64,000 nt of DNA, taken from positions 2,914,001-2,978,000 of the forward strand of contig NZ_CP115669.1 of NCBI RefSeq assembly GCF_029203285.1, in the 5' to 3' direction. Under the pieces are notes generated by a model. That model searched no databases. It was not told the origin of the DNA and saw only the letters and a list, made by a program, of their open reading frames with translations. This stretch comes from Pseudomonas sp. PSE14. Its GTDB lineage: Bacteria; Pseudomonadota; Gammaproteobacteria; Pseudomonadales; Pseudomonadaceae. The translations under genes and the position numbers were made by a program. Below, in pieces: positions 15,780 to 24,642 of the stretch (position 1 is its first letter; every line of letters starts with the position of its first letter).

Positions 15780-16116
15780 GCAGGAGCGGACTCCGTCCGC
15801 GATGCTCTTGCTCTTCGTAGGGCGAATAACGCGAAGCGCTATCCGCCGTTTTGGAGTTCGGCATTTCTGCGTCGCTTCGGCATGCGCGAGGACTTTTTGT
15901 TTCGCCCCCTCGGGCGAGTCACTTTTCTCAAACGCCAGAAAAGTAACCAAAAGGTCTCGTCCCGACATCCGGGTCCGGCTTCGCCGGACTCCCCTCGCTC
16001 CGGTATCGCTCCGAGGGTCGGCGTAGAAGGGCCATCCTTGGCCCTCTACGCCTCTCGCGGCATCCATGCCGCTCGCCCCTCTGCGCAATACCTCCACTCG
16101 GCCTCCTGACGGGACT
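15780..16116 (+). repeat. Structured intergenic element, copy B
   Basis: It begins with a REP-like palindrome (15780-15802), then a palindrome of the GTAGGGCG family (15816-15848) that is absent from copies A and C, then the shared body. Stems: ACTTTTCT/AGAAAAGT (15921-15944, loop CAAACGCC), GTCCGGC/GCCGGAC (15973-15989), GCGTAGA/TCTACGC (16021-16051), and outer GGTAT/ATACC with GAGGG/CCCTC (16002-16092). These stems differ from copy A at both arms together. Copy C follows in opposite orientation. Confidence 0.85.
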
Positions 16117-16162
16117 CTGCGCGCGCCTGGAACTTTGGCTGCTTCATGCTGGATCGCTCTTC

Positions 16163-16226
16163 GTAGGATGGCGTAGAGCGAAGCGAAACCCATCACGGCG
16201 GATAACGCTGCGCGCTATTCACCCTA
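16163..16226. repeat. Imperfect palindromic repeat of the GTAGG family
   Basis: The unit runs from GTAGGATGGCGTAGAGCG to CTATTCACCCTAC, with an inner CGGCGGATAACGC like the element at 246-321. It lies between the inverted structured elements B and C. The rest of 16227-16379 contains only REP-like fragments (for example TCGCGGACAAGG and CTCCTACGGGAG). Confidence 0.7.
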
Positions 16227-16379
16227 CAGGTGTTCATCCTGCAACGTGGGTGCTGTGGCAAGCCTTCGCGGACAAGGGCTAGGCGCCCCCGTCTCTCCTA
16301 CGGGAGCAGAAGCAGCGCGGAGCAGGACGCTCTGCTTTGGCTGTTGAGGTCTTCCAGAGAAATCTCCTTGTACTCCGAG

Positions 16380-16658
16380 TGCCCCTTCAGGAGGCCGAGT
16401 GGAATCGGAGTTTCAGGGGTTGAGCGGCATGGATGCCGCGAGAGCGTCGTTGGGCCATGGATGGCCCGTCGACGCGGGCCCCTGAAACTTCGATGGAGCG
16501 AGGGAACCCCGGCGAAGCCGGGGCCGGATGATGGGGCAGAGACCTTTGCCTACTTTGCGTCGTTTGGCAAAGTAGGTCGCCCGAGGGGGCGAAACAAGAA
16601 ACATCCGAGCACACAGAAGCGGCGCAGAACACCCAAACGAAAATGACCGCGGACAAGG
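16380..16658 (-). repeat. Structured intergenic element, copy C (reverse)
   Basis: The reverse complement of this segment follows copy A closely. Stems on the plus strand: outer GTTTCAGGGG/CCCCTGAAAC (16410-16488), GCGTCG/CGACGC (16444-16475) with inner GGGCCA/TGGCCC, CCCCGGC/GCCGGGG (16507-16523) and CCTACTTTG/CAAAGTAGG (16549-16576, loop containing the complement of CAAACG). Compared with A, three stems have changed on both arms. It ends next to a REP-like CCGCGGACAAGG. Confidence 0.85.
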
Positions 16659-16670
16659 GTCAGCACCGGG

Positions 16671-17063
16671 TCATCCCACCGGCCAAAACATCAACGTCAC
16701 CCCCAACATCCCCGCATAGAACCCCGTCTCCAACGTCTCCGTCCACGGCTGAATCCCTCGCAGCGCGCCGTAGACATGAACCACCGCCATGAACCCCGCC
16801 ACCGCCGCCAACACCTCGAACGTCGTCACCAACGCCTCCCCCGTCAGCGCCGCCCGCAGCATCAGCCCCTCGACGATCAGGATGAATGCCCCCAGGCAAC
16901 GCCCGAAGTACGCCGCCAGGTCCGTGTGCTCCGGCAAGGTCCACTGCATCACCCGCGCCCACGTCAGCGGCACGAGGAAGATGGGCAAGGCGAACGCCAG
17001 CGTAGTGGCGATGGCTAGAACCAGCAGGTAACTCTGCGCATGCGCGCTCCACAGTCCGATCAT
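16671..17063 (-). CDS. Small integral membrane protein, unknown function
   Basis: A 130-aa protein with four predicted membrane spans: about 10-33 (LLVLAIATTLAFALPIFLV), 49-68, 77-97 and 109-126. GGAAGG lies 8 nt before the ATG at 17063. It follows the porin gene by 84 bp on the same strand and may be cotranscribed. No catalytic motif or family could be named with confidence; the four-span layout with an acidic loop resembles small uncharacterised inner-membrane proteins common in Pseudomonas. Confidence 0.7.
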   Translation of the reverse strand: MIGLWSAHAQSYLLVLAIATTLAFALPIFLVPLTWARVMQWTLPEHTDLAAYFGRCLGAFILIVEGLMLRAALTGEALVTTFEVLAAVAGFMAVVHVYGALRGIQPWTETLETGFYAGMLGVTLMFWPVG

Positions 17064-17147
17064 GGGAAACCTTCCGTGAGACGAAGAAAAAAGGCGGGCA
17101 ACCCGAAGGTCGACCCGCCGAAATGGAGCCAAAGGAGTTTGGGGGAG

Positions 17148-18347
17148 TTACCAGTTGAGCACCGCGCCCACGGCGAAGGTGTCGGTGTCCTCGCTGACGG
17201 TGGAGCCCTTGCGGCCGTCGATCTCGTAGACGTTGTACTCGGCCACCAGCTTCAGGTTGTCGTTGATGGTGCGGAAGTAGGCGACGCCCTTGGTCGAGTA
17301 GTCGGCAGCGGTGCCCAGGCCGTTGCCGTCGTCGCGGGTTTCGCCGTAGGACAGCGCCATGCGGTTCTTGCCCCAGGTATAGGAGCCCTGCAGCAGCATG
17401 CCATTGCTGTCCACTTCGCGCAGCGCGGCTTCGCCGGCGTTGTTGGTGAAGAACGGGTTGATGCCCTTGGCGGTAAAGCCCGAGCCGGTCAGCGAGACGC
17501 CGCCCATCTTCGCCTGGATGCCATAGCCCAGGCCCTTGGAGGTGACGTCGTCGACTTCGTCGTTGGTGTTCTTCGAGGTCTGGTAGGCGCCGTTGACCCA
17601 GCTGTAGATCTTGGCGCCGGCCAGGTCGAACTGGTAGCTCACCTCGCTCTCGTAGCGCGGGTTGTCCTGGTAGGCCTTATCGTCGAGACCGTCGCTGGCG
17701 TCCTTGTCGATCTGGTTGGTGTCGATCGGGTCCATGATGCCGACCGCGACACGCAGGCCGTCCAGCAGGTTGTTGTTGCGGTAGGTGATCTGCGAGGTCG
17801 GGAACGGGTACGGGTAACCGGTGCCGATGTTGCCGAAGGACACGCCCTTGCCGTCCACCAGGCCCAGGGTGTCGCTGGCGTTGCCGAAGCCGGCGAGCAG
17901 TTCGTCGAGGAAGATGTTGGAGCGCGAGAACAGGCCGAAGTCCTTGCCGATCAGCACCTCGCCCCAGTCTCCGGCGACGTTGCCGTAGAACTGGCGGACG
18001 TCGATGGCGGTGTCGGTGCCGTCCTGCTCGCTGTCGTTGATGGTCACCCAGAACGAGGAGCGCCCGGTGAGGGTCAGGTCGTCGACTTTCTTGCCGAAGT
18101 TGAAGCCGATGTAGTTCGGCAGGAAGCCCATCTTCACCCGCGACTGGCGGCGGTCGTAGGTTTCGCCGTTACGGTCCACGTCGCTGTTGACGTAGAAGGC
18201 GTTGAAGTAACCGTCGGTGGAAAAGGTGGTGTCGTCCTTGTCGTACAGCTTGATGTCGGCGACGGCCGCCTGCAGGAAACCCAGCGCCCCGAGGGAGACC
18301 AGGGACAGGGGCAGGAAACGGCGAATGGCGGTGTTGTTCTTGTTCAT
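17148..18347 (-). CDS. Outer-membrane porin
   Basis: A 399-aa beta-barrel protein with a signal peptide (to about residue 30, AAVADI), alternating strand pattern throughout and a C-terminal aromatic end (AVLNW) for BAM recognition. It resembles general diffusion porins (Porin_4 type) rather than the OprD family. Position beside the PQQ alcohol locus suggests entry of small alcohols or related solutes (inference). Codons 2-6 contain AACAAGAACAAC, an Hfq/Crc-like motif. The next gene upstream, pqqF, ends 279 bp away, with no clear feature in the gap, so the porin has its own promoter. Confidence 0.87.
   Translation of the reverse strand: MNKNNTAIRRFLPLSLVSLGALGFLQAAVADIKLYDKDDTTFSTDGYFNAFYVNSDVDRNGETYDRRQSRVKMGFLPNYIGFNFGKKVDDLTLTGRSSFWVTINDSEQDGTDTAIDVRQFYGNVAGDWGEVLIGKDFGLFSRSNIFLDELLAGFGNASDTLGLVDGKGVSFGNIGTGYPYPFPTSQITYRNNNLLDGLRVAVGIMDPIDTNQIDKDASDGLDDKAYQDNPRYESEVSYQFDLAGAKIYSWVNGAYQTSKNTNDEVDDVTSKGLGYGIQAKMGGVSLTGSGFTAKGINPFFTNNAGEAALREVDSNGMLLQGSYTWGKNRMALSYGETRDDGNGLGTAADYSTKGVAYFRTINDNLKLVAEYNVYEIDGRKGSTVSEDTDTFAVGAVLNW
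18333..18344 (-). promoter_or_regulatory. Hfq/Crc-type A-rich motif at the porin start
   Basis: AACAAGAACAAC follows the ATG directly. Placement at a start codon is typical of known Hfq/Crc targets; activity is inferred. Confidence 0.45.
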
Positions 18348-18626
18348 GACGCGCTCCGCGTGGGTGGTACGACTGCGGTTCAGTCGTGGCGGAGGCGATT
18401 ATCGAAACGTGCTGGCGCCGCCCATACGCTGCCTTCGGCGCGGTTCGCTGCTGCCTTGGCCGGGGCGTGGGGACTGCTGCGCAAGGCCATGAAACGCCCC
18501 GACGGCAGGCCAGGGACCTTGGGCGGAACCGGTAGCGGCACTTTGGGGGCAGCCCGTTTGGAGGCGGACAAAAGTCGCAGGAAGGCCTCCGTCACGACGG
18601 GGCCCGGAGGTGTCACAAGGATGAGG

Positions 18627-20885
18627 TCAGGTGCGGTTGGCGAGCAGCCACCAACCGCCGCTGGCAGCCAGCAGCTCTGTGTGGGCTGCCTTGAGGTTGG
18701 CGCGGGTCAGGCGGCGTGCGGCGTTGATCAGATGTTCGTGGTGATCGTCGGCGACACCGGCGAGGCGGTCCTGCCAGGCGTCGACGGGGCCTGCCAGGGT
18801 GGCGGCCAGACTCTGCAGGTGCTGTTCGGAAATGCCATCCAGCAGCGCAGCATCAAGGAAGTCCTGCAAGTGCTGCAGCAACTCGTCAGGGCCTGCGTGG
18901 GGCGATTGCACGGCAAACAGCACGCCACGCCAACCGGCAACCTGGCGGAAGCCGCAGTACAGCGCATAGCCCAGGTTCAGTTCGCCGCGCATACGCTGAT
19001 GGAAGCCGGGCTCCAGCACACGGGCGAGCAGCCGCCAACGGGACTCGATGGCCGCGTCCCGATCGGGCACGGGGCAGAACAGCAACAGAGCCGCTTCCCC
19101 CCCGCCCGCCCCGCGCTGCCAGTGGCGCCCGCCGGGCAGCGCAGGAGGAAGTAGCGGCTCGGCGGCACGCGCGCCGGGCACCGGGGCGTTTGTCGGAAGC
19201 GTTGCGTGCTGCTCCAGCAGATCCCAGCGGGCAACCGCCCAGTCGGGAGCTGCCATGGCGTTTCCCGCCAGGGCCGAGGGCAATGCGGCGAGCAACTGGC
19301 GTATCGGCAACTCGGCGGCCTGACGCTGGCGCTCACGCTGAAGCAGACGCTCGCCCTGCTGCAGTACCGCCGAAGGTGGCTGTTGTAACACCCTCAACGC
19401 CTCGACCAAGGGCTCGTCCAGCCGGTCGACCGGTCCGCTTACCGAGAGGGCCCAGTCGGCGCCCTCCTCCTCAAGCCGCAACGCCACACCGCGCAACCGC
19501 GCCTGGCCAACGAGTGGCCGCAAGGCCAGGCGCATGGCGAGGAAGTAGCTGCGGCAAGGGCGCGCCGGGAAACGCCAGCGCAGGTGCAGCGCGCCCGCCT
19601 TGGCAGTGCTGGTTGGCAAAGGCGCAGGAAAGCGCCAGGAGTGTGATCCCGGAACAACGCTTTGCAGGCTCGCTTCGGCGAGCATCAGCGGGAAGCCGGC
19701 GACCTCGACCGGCAGCCCCTCGATATCCGGCGCCACCAGCAGGCGAATCATCGGCGCCCTGGCGAGCCTTTCCAGCCAATTGGCGTCCGCAGCAGCCGGC
19801 AGGCCACGCACACGCAGGCGCAGTTGCTCAAGCGCGGGCAGGCTCTGGAAGTTCCCCAGGCTGTCCGCGCCGCATTCGTACGAGGCCCGAAGCCAATCGA
19901 GAAACGCGGCCTCCACCACGGCGGCGGCACCGACATCCGCCAACTCGAAGGTCACCGCCAGCAGCGCTTGTTCCTGGGCGCGATAGACGACTCTCAGGCT
20001 GGCCTCATCCGCCACCCCACGCTCGCCCAGCCAGGCCAACAGGCTGCCGGGAGAGTCGTCGCCAAGGCGCTCACCCAGATTTTCCAGGGCCTGCTCGGCG
20101 CAGGCATCCAGGCCATCGAGCACGAGCGCGAGCACCAGGCGCGGGGCTCCGGGCAGTTGCAGGGCGAGCGAGTCCTGGATCAGCGGCAGCAACGGCGGCG
20201 CGGCTTCGCGCACCGTCGCGGGTTGCGCCGGCCAGCCCAGGCAATCCCGCTCGGCCAGTGCCTGCAGCGCATCCAGCGACTGCGGGCCGTGCAACCACAG
20301 TTCCATATTGCCGGGATGATAGTGCTCGCGATGGAAGTGAGTCAGTGCGTGCTGGAAAGCCTCGCTCTCCACCGGAAGGCTGGCACGTCGGCCGGCCACG
20401 AAGCGTCGCAGCGGATGATCCTTGGCAACGGCGGCGGCCAAGGCCGCATCGATCAAGGTGCCGGCATCCGCCGAGCGGGCGATGTACTCGGCCTCCAGGA
20501 CTTCGCGCTCGCTCAGTTGCGCGGCCTGATCGAGCAACGGCCGGGCCAGCATGTCCACGAGACGCGCCAGTCCATCGCCCAGATCGTTGGGCGCCACTTC
20601 GAAGAAATAATCGGTGGTGCGCGCCTGGGTGCTGGCATTCAATCGCCCGCCGCGCCCCTGCACCCAGGGCATCAGCCGCTGCGCCGAACGGTGGTTCGCG
20701 CTATCGAGAAACAGCAGGTGTTCGAGGAAATGCGCAAGCCCCGGAAAATCCTCCGGCTCGTCATGACTCCCCGCTGCGACCCGCGCCAGGGCGGCGGCCT
20801 TCGGCGAATCCGGCGCATGCACGAGCACGACGCGCAGGCCGTTGGCCAGGCGCAACTCTCGTGTCGGGGCGGAAACGGCGGTCAT
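18627..20885 (-). CDS. pqqF: PqqF, M16-type peptidase for PQQ biosynthesis
   Basis: A 752-aa insulinase-like zinc protease. The inverted zinc motif HxxEH is HFLEH (His52, Glu55, His56), and a downstream acidic cluster (LSEREVLEAEY) supplies the third ligand. Four M16-like domains are expected across this length, which fits PqqF. It trims the PqqA peptide after cross-linking. ATG at 20885 was chosen because the motif position and length fit the family; upstream in-frame sequence belongs to the intergenic region and the neighbouring gene. The other pqq genes are not in the window. No good ribosome site is seen. Confidence 0.88.
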   Translation of the reverse strand: MTAVSAPTRELRLANGLRVVLVHAPDSPKAAALARVAAGSHDEPEDFPGLAHFLEHLLFLDSANHRSAQRLMPWVQGRGGRLNASTQARTTDYFFEVAPNDLGDGLARLVDMLARPLLDQAAQLSEREVLEAEYIARSADAGTLIDAALAAAVAKDHPLRRFVAGRRASLPVESEAFQHALTHFHREHYHPGNMELWLHGPQSLDALQALAERDCLGWPAQPATVREAAPPLLPLIQDSLALQLPGAPRLVLALVLDGLDACAEQALENLGERLGDDSPGSLLAWLGERGVADEASLRVVYRAQEQALLAVTFELADVGAAAVVEAAFLDWLRASYECGADSLGNFQSLPALEQLRLRVRGLPAAADANWLERLARAPMIRLLVAPDIEGLPVEVAGFPLMLAEASLQSVVPGSHSWRFPAPLPTSTAKAGALHLRWRFPARPCRSYFLAMRLALRPLVGQARLRGVALRLEEEGADWALSVSGPVDRLDEPLVEALRVLQQPPSAVLQQGERLLQRERQRQAAELPIRQLLAALPSALAGNAMAAPDWAVARWDLLEQHATLPTNAPVPGARAAEPLLPPALPGGRHWQRGAGGGEAALLLFCPVPDRDAAIESRWRLLARVLEPGFHQRMRGELNLGYALYCGFRQVAGWRGVLFAVQSPHAGPDELLQHLQDFLDAALLDGISEQHLQSLAATLAGPVDAWQDRLAGVADDHHEHLINAARRLTRANLKAAHTELLAASGGWWLLANRT

Positions 20886-21001
20886 TTCGCTGACGGGCTC
20901 CGGTGGCGGTACAACTGTCGCCACCTTAGCGGCATTGCAGGGGAAGAAAAATACTTCCTTGGGCAGGGTGCAGTCTTGCCATGCGCGGCGCCCCTCCGCC
21001 G

Positions 21002-21601
21002 TCATCGCAGGAAGGGTGCGATGTTCTCCAGGGCACGGCTGACGTAGAACTCCTTCTCCCCCACCGGCGCGGCATGGAACAACACGCCCCGCGCCGCCTC
21101 GACATCCGCCAGGCGGGCGATGAACCAGGCCGCCAGGTACTGCGAGGACAGGCACCCGCCAGCCGTCGCCACGTTGCCCTTGGCGGTGAACGGCTGGTTG
21201 ATCACGGCGATGCCCGCTTCCTCCACCCAGGGCTTGGTGACCAAGTCGGTGCAGGCAGGAACGCCGTCCAGCAGGCCGAGTCTGGCGAGGATGAGCGTCC
21301 CCGAGCATTGCGCACCCAGCAGCTGCCGCGCTGGGTCGAAGCGGAGCCGCGACATCAGTTCGGGTGTGGCCACCACGTCGCGCGTATTGACTCCGCTGCC
21401 CACCAGCACCGCATCCGCCTGGCAGGCGTCCTCCAGGGTGGCCTGCGCCTCCAGCGCTAGCCCGTTCATCGAGCGCACCGAGCGTTCGGGGCTGGCGATG
21501 GAGACCCGCCAGTTCGGGCGCTTCACGCGATTGAGCAGATTGAAGGCGATCAGGGAGTCCAGTTCGTTGAACCCTTCGAAGGTCACAATGGCGATGTGCA
21601 T
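21002..21601 (-). CDS. DJ-1/PfpI family protein
   Basis: A 199-aa protein of the class I glutamine amidotransferase-like fold. The opening MHIAIVTFEGFNELDS is typical. The nucleophile elbow is QCSGTLILAR, with Cys in the usual place (about 109), and FTAKGNVATAGG follows. Members of this group act as isonitrile hydratase-like enzymes or sensors; the substrate cannot be told. GAGGTAG precedes the ATG at 21601. It stands between pqqF and an SDR gene, with 116 bp and 139 bp gaps, so it may be a single-gene unit. Confidence 0.85.
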   Translation of the reverse strand: MHIAIVTFEGFNELDSLIAFNLLNRVKRPNWRVSIASPERSVRSMNGLALEAQATLEDACQADAVLVGSGVNTRDVVATPELMSRLRFDPARQLLGAQCSGTLILARLGLLDGVPACTDLVTKPWVEEAGIAVINQPFTAKGNVATAGGCLSSQYLAAWFIARLADVEAARGVLFHAAPVGEKEFYVSRALENIAPFLR

Positions 21602-21740
21602 GGCTACCTCGCACGATCTCGGCGGTGGGGCGGATATGCGCCCTGCTCCTGGCATCCCGCTCTTTGGCGGGCACGAAAGAATGCGGGCCTGCGTCAAGTA
21701 GGCCCGTATTCCTTGTACTCCAATGTCTGCTATCGCGACA

Positions 21741-22535
21741 TCAATGGCGATAGCGTGCAGCAGGCGTACTCAGCGACAGGTTGGGCATCAGCTTCTGGCG
21801 CGCCGCCTCGTAGTCGTTCAGGTCGGCAATCTCCGGAAGGGCCGGAATGGTGGCGAATTCGCCCTGGTCGAAGCCGGCCAGCGCCGCATCCACCATGTCT
21901 TCGGCCTTCATCACGATGGCCTCCGGCAGATACTCCAACGGAGTTCCCGCCACGCCCCAGAAATCGGTAGCCGTCGCGCCGGGCAGTACCACCTGCACCC
22001 TGACGTTCTTGTCCGCCAGCTCATGATGCAGGGATTGGCTGAACGCCAGGACGAACGCCTTGGAGCCGCCATACACACCGTTCAGCACCTCCGGGGCGAT
22101 GGCGACGATGGACGCGATGTTGATCAGGGTGCCGCCACCCCGGGCGACGAAACCCGGCACCGCCGCATAGGTCAGGCGAGTCAGCACGTTCACGTTGAGC
22201 GTGAGCAGCTCTTCCAGTTTGTCGACATTGGATTCCAGCAGCGGCCGGGTCGCGCCGACGCCGGCATTGTTCACCAGCAGGGAGATGCTGGCATCGGTCC
22301 TGAGCAGCTCTTCGACCCGCGCCAGGTCGGACCTGTCGGCCAGGTCGGCGACCACCACCTCGACGGAGCGACCGGTTTCGTCGCTCAGGCGCTGGGCCAG
22401 GGCATTCAGGCGGCCGCGATTGCGGGCGACCAGGATCAGGTCATGGCCACGGCGGGCCAGGCGCTCGGCATAGATGGCGCCAATGCCGGAGGATGCACCG
22501 GTGATCAGGGCGGTGCCGGGATGGGACTGGGTCAT
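21741..22535 (-). CDS. Short-chain dehydrogenase/reductase
   Basis: A 264-aa classical SDR with the cofactor motif TGASSGIG (13-20), NNAG, catalytic Ser in NIASIVAIAP and YxxxK (YGGSK). Arg in VARNRGR after beta-2 favours NADP(H). It is divergent from the GlxA-type regulator at 22639, with a 103-bp shared promoter region, so it is the likely target of that regulator. The substrate is unknown. GGAG is well placed before the ATG. Confidence 0.88.
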   Translation of the reverse strand: MTQSHPGTALITGASSGIGAIYAERLARRGHDLILVARNRGRLNALAQRLSDETGRSVEVVVADLADRSDLARVEELLRTDASISLLVNNAGVGATRPLLESNVDKLEELLTLNVNVLTRLTYAAVPGFVARGGGTLINIASIVAIAPEVLNGVYGGSKAFVLAFSQSLHHELADKNVRVQVVLPGATATDFWGVAGTPLEYLPEAIVMKAEDMVDAALAGFDQGEFATIPALPEIADLNDYEAARQKLMPNLSLSTPAARYRH

Positions 22536-22638
22536 GTCGGTTCTCCAGGTTGGGGGGTACTGGAGATCAGGATGCGACGGCTTGGCGATATCTCAAATGA
22601 CGTATAAGGTAGTGATTCAGGACATAGGAGTATCGACT

Positions 22639-23619
22639 ATGCATCGCATCGGCTACTTGCTGACTGACGGTTTCCAGGTGCTCTCCCTGGCCACCCAGAC
22701 AGTCTTCGAATTCGCCAACCTGGTCGCCGGGGAGCCGTTCTACAGCGTCGAGAACTTCTCCCCGGCCGGCGGCCTGGTGTGCTCCTCCCTGGGGCTTGCC
22801 GTGGAAACCCGCCCCCTGCAGGCGCCGGGGCTGGCCGATACCTGGATAGTGGTCGGGGTCAACGATCCCGTCACCAGCGAGACGCCTACCGCCGTGCTCG
22901 ACTTCGTGCGCCGGGCTGGCGGCCAGGCGCGGCGTACCGTCGGCGTCTGCACCGGCGGCTTCATTCTCGCCGAGGCGGGCCTGCTGGCCGGGCGCCGCGC
23001 GACGACCCACTGGGCCTACGCCCAGGCGCTGCACAAGCGCCATCCGGACATCACCGTCGAGGACGACCGCATCTACATCGTCGACGGCCCTATCTGGACC
23101 TCGGCGGGCATGACCGCCGGGCTCGACCTCGCCGTCGGCATGGTGGAGAAGGACCTGGGCGCGGACGTGGCCCGCTCGGTGGCGCACAAGCTGGTGATGC
23201 ACCAGCACCGCTCCGGCGGACAGTCGCAGCACTCGGAAATGCTCGACCTCGCGCCCAAGTCGGACCGTATCCAGAGCGCCCTGAACTACGCGCGCAACCA
23301 CCTGAGCCGCCCGCTCAGCGTCGAGGAGCTGGCGGACTTCGTGCACCTGAGCCCGCGCCAGTTCACCCGCGTATTCACTGCCGAAACAGGGCAATCCCCG
23401 GCCAAGGCCATCGAGGGACTGCGCCTGGAAGCCGCCCGGCTGATGATCGAACAGAGCCGCCACTCCCTGGACGTAGTGGCACGGGAAGCCGGCTTCCGCG
23501 ATCGTCGCCACCTGCGCGAAGCCTTCATCCGCGGCTTCGGCGTACCCCCGCAGGCGGTACGCCGCGATGCTCGCCGGGTGATGGCCGACCGGCCTGGGGC
23601 TGCTGAATCCGGGGCGTAA
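22639..23619 (+). CDS. GlxA-family transcriptional regulator (DJ-1/PfpI plus AraC)
   Basis: A 326-aa regulator: DJ-1/PfpI-like sensory domain (about 1-190, with Cys in GVCTGGFILAEAG) and a C-terminal AraC helix-turn-helix pair (about 220-315, PLSVEELADFVHLSPRQFTRVF). ATAGGAG is 8 nt before the ATG. It is divergent from the SDR gene, which it probably controls. Similar fused regulators in Pseudomonas sense small nitrogenous metabolites; the ligand here is unknown. Confidence 0.88.
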   Translation: MHRIGYLLTDGFQVLSLATQTVFEFANLVAGEPFYSVENFSPAGGLVCSSLGLAVETRPLQAPGLADTWIVVGVNDPVTSETPTAVLDFVRRAGGQARRTVGVCTGGFILAEAGLLAGRRATTHWAYAQALHKRHPDITVEDDRIYIVDGPIWTSAGMTAGLDLAVGMVEKDLGADVARSVAHKLVMHQHRSGGQSQHSEMLDLAPKSDRIQSALNYARNHLSRPLSVEELADFVHLSPRQFTRVFTAETGQSPAKAIEGLRLEAARLMIEQSRHSLDVVAREAGFRDRRHLREAFIRGFGVPPQAVRRDARRVMADRPGAAESGA

Positions 23620-23727
23620 TGGGCCGAGCACGAAGCTGCGCCCAGAGAGTTCAACACAATCGTCCAAGACAACCGCCCGGCGCGCACGATACTTGCCAGC
23701 TCAACGAAAAACCCACGAGGAGCCGGG

Positions 23728-24639
23728 ATGAACCGTAACGATCTGCGCCGCGTCGACATGAACCTGCTGGTGATCTTCGAGTCGCTGATGTTCGAAAGGA
23801 ATCTGACCCGCGCCGCCGAAAAGCTCTTCCTCGGCCAGCCCGCCGTGAGCGCCGCGCTGGCCCGCCTGCGCGACCTCTTCGACGACCCGCTGCTGGTGCG
23901 CAACGGCAAGGGCTACGAGCCCACACAGCGTGCCCTGGCGATCCTCCGTGAACTGCAGCCGGCCATGGACACCATTTCCAGCGCCGTCAGCCGCGCCCGT
24001 GAGTTCGACCCGGCGACCAACCGCGACACCTTCCGCATCGGCCTGTCCGATGACGCCGAGTTCGGCCTCTTTCCGCAATTGCTCAGGCAGATCCGCGAGG
24101 AAGCACCGGACGTGGTCGTGGTGGTGCGGCGGGTGAACTTCCTGTTGATGTCGGCGATGCTGGCCTCGGGGGAAATCTCCGTCGGCGTCAGCTACACCAC
24201 CGAGCTGCCGGCCAACGCCAAGCGCCGCAAGCTGCGCGACATGAAGGCCAAGGTGCTGCGCGGCGACGATCGTCCCGAGGCGCTCACCCTGGATGACTTC
24301 AGTGAGCGCCCCCATGCGCTGGTGTCGTTCTCCGGCGACCTGTGCGGCAACATCGACAACGACCTGGCCAGAGTCGGACGCACTCGCCGCGTGGCGCTGG
24401 CGGTCCCGCAGTTCAGCGGCCTGCGCTCGATACTGCCGGGCACCGAGCTGCTCGCCTGCGTCCCGGATTATGCGGCGGCGGCTCTCATCGATGGCAGTCG
24501 CCTGCGTGCCGACGACCCGCCCTTCCCCATCGCCACCTCGGAGCTGTCCATGGTCTGGGGCGAAGTCACCGACAACGACCCCGCCGAGCGCTGGCTGCGC
24601 AACAAGATCGTCGAACACATGGCCGAGCCGGGGGCCTGA
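23728..24639 (+). CDS. LysR-type regulator, MexT-like
   Basis: A 303-aa LysR protein with an N-terminal winged helix (VDMNLLVIFESLMFERNLTRAAEKLFLGQPAVSAAL) and effector domain. The wording of the N-terminus and of the IGLSDDAEFGLFPQLL and PHALVSFSGDL segments resembles MexT, the activator of mexEF-oprN, but several segments differ, so it may be a paralog. The GGCCAGC stretch in the helix is present once, in frame, without the 8-bp duplication known from mexT. Its neighbours are another LysR gene (3 bp away, convergent) and an MFS exporter. Confidence 0.82.
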   Translation: MNRNDLRRVDMNLLVIFESLMFERNLTRAAEKLFLGQPAVSAALARLRDLFDDPLLVRNGKGYEPTQRALAILRELQPAMDTISSAVSRAREFDPATNRDTFRIGLSDDAEFGLFPQLLRQIREEAPDVVVVVRRVNFLLMSAMLASGEISVGVSYTTELPANAKRRKLRDMKAKVLRGDDRPEALTLDDFSERPHALVSFSGDLCGNIDNDLARVGRTRRVALAVPQFSGLRSILPGTELLACVPDYAAAALIDGSRLRADDPPFPIATSELSMVWGEVTDNDPAERWLRNKIVEHMAEPGA

Positions 24640-24642
24640 GGG

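Noticed and set aside
17040-20893. Two long open frames antisense to the porin and pqqF genes
   Set aside because: They are shadows of well supported genes on the minus strand.
20886-21674. N-terminal extension of pqqF into the PfpI gene region
   Set aside because: The extension is antiparallel to no feature but lies in another frame of the PfpI gene; PqqF length and HxxEH position fit the start at 20885.
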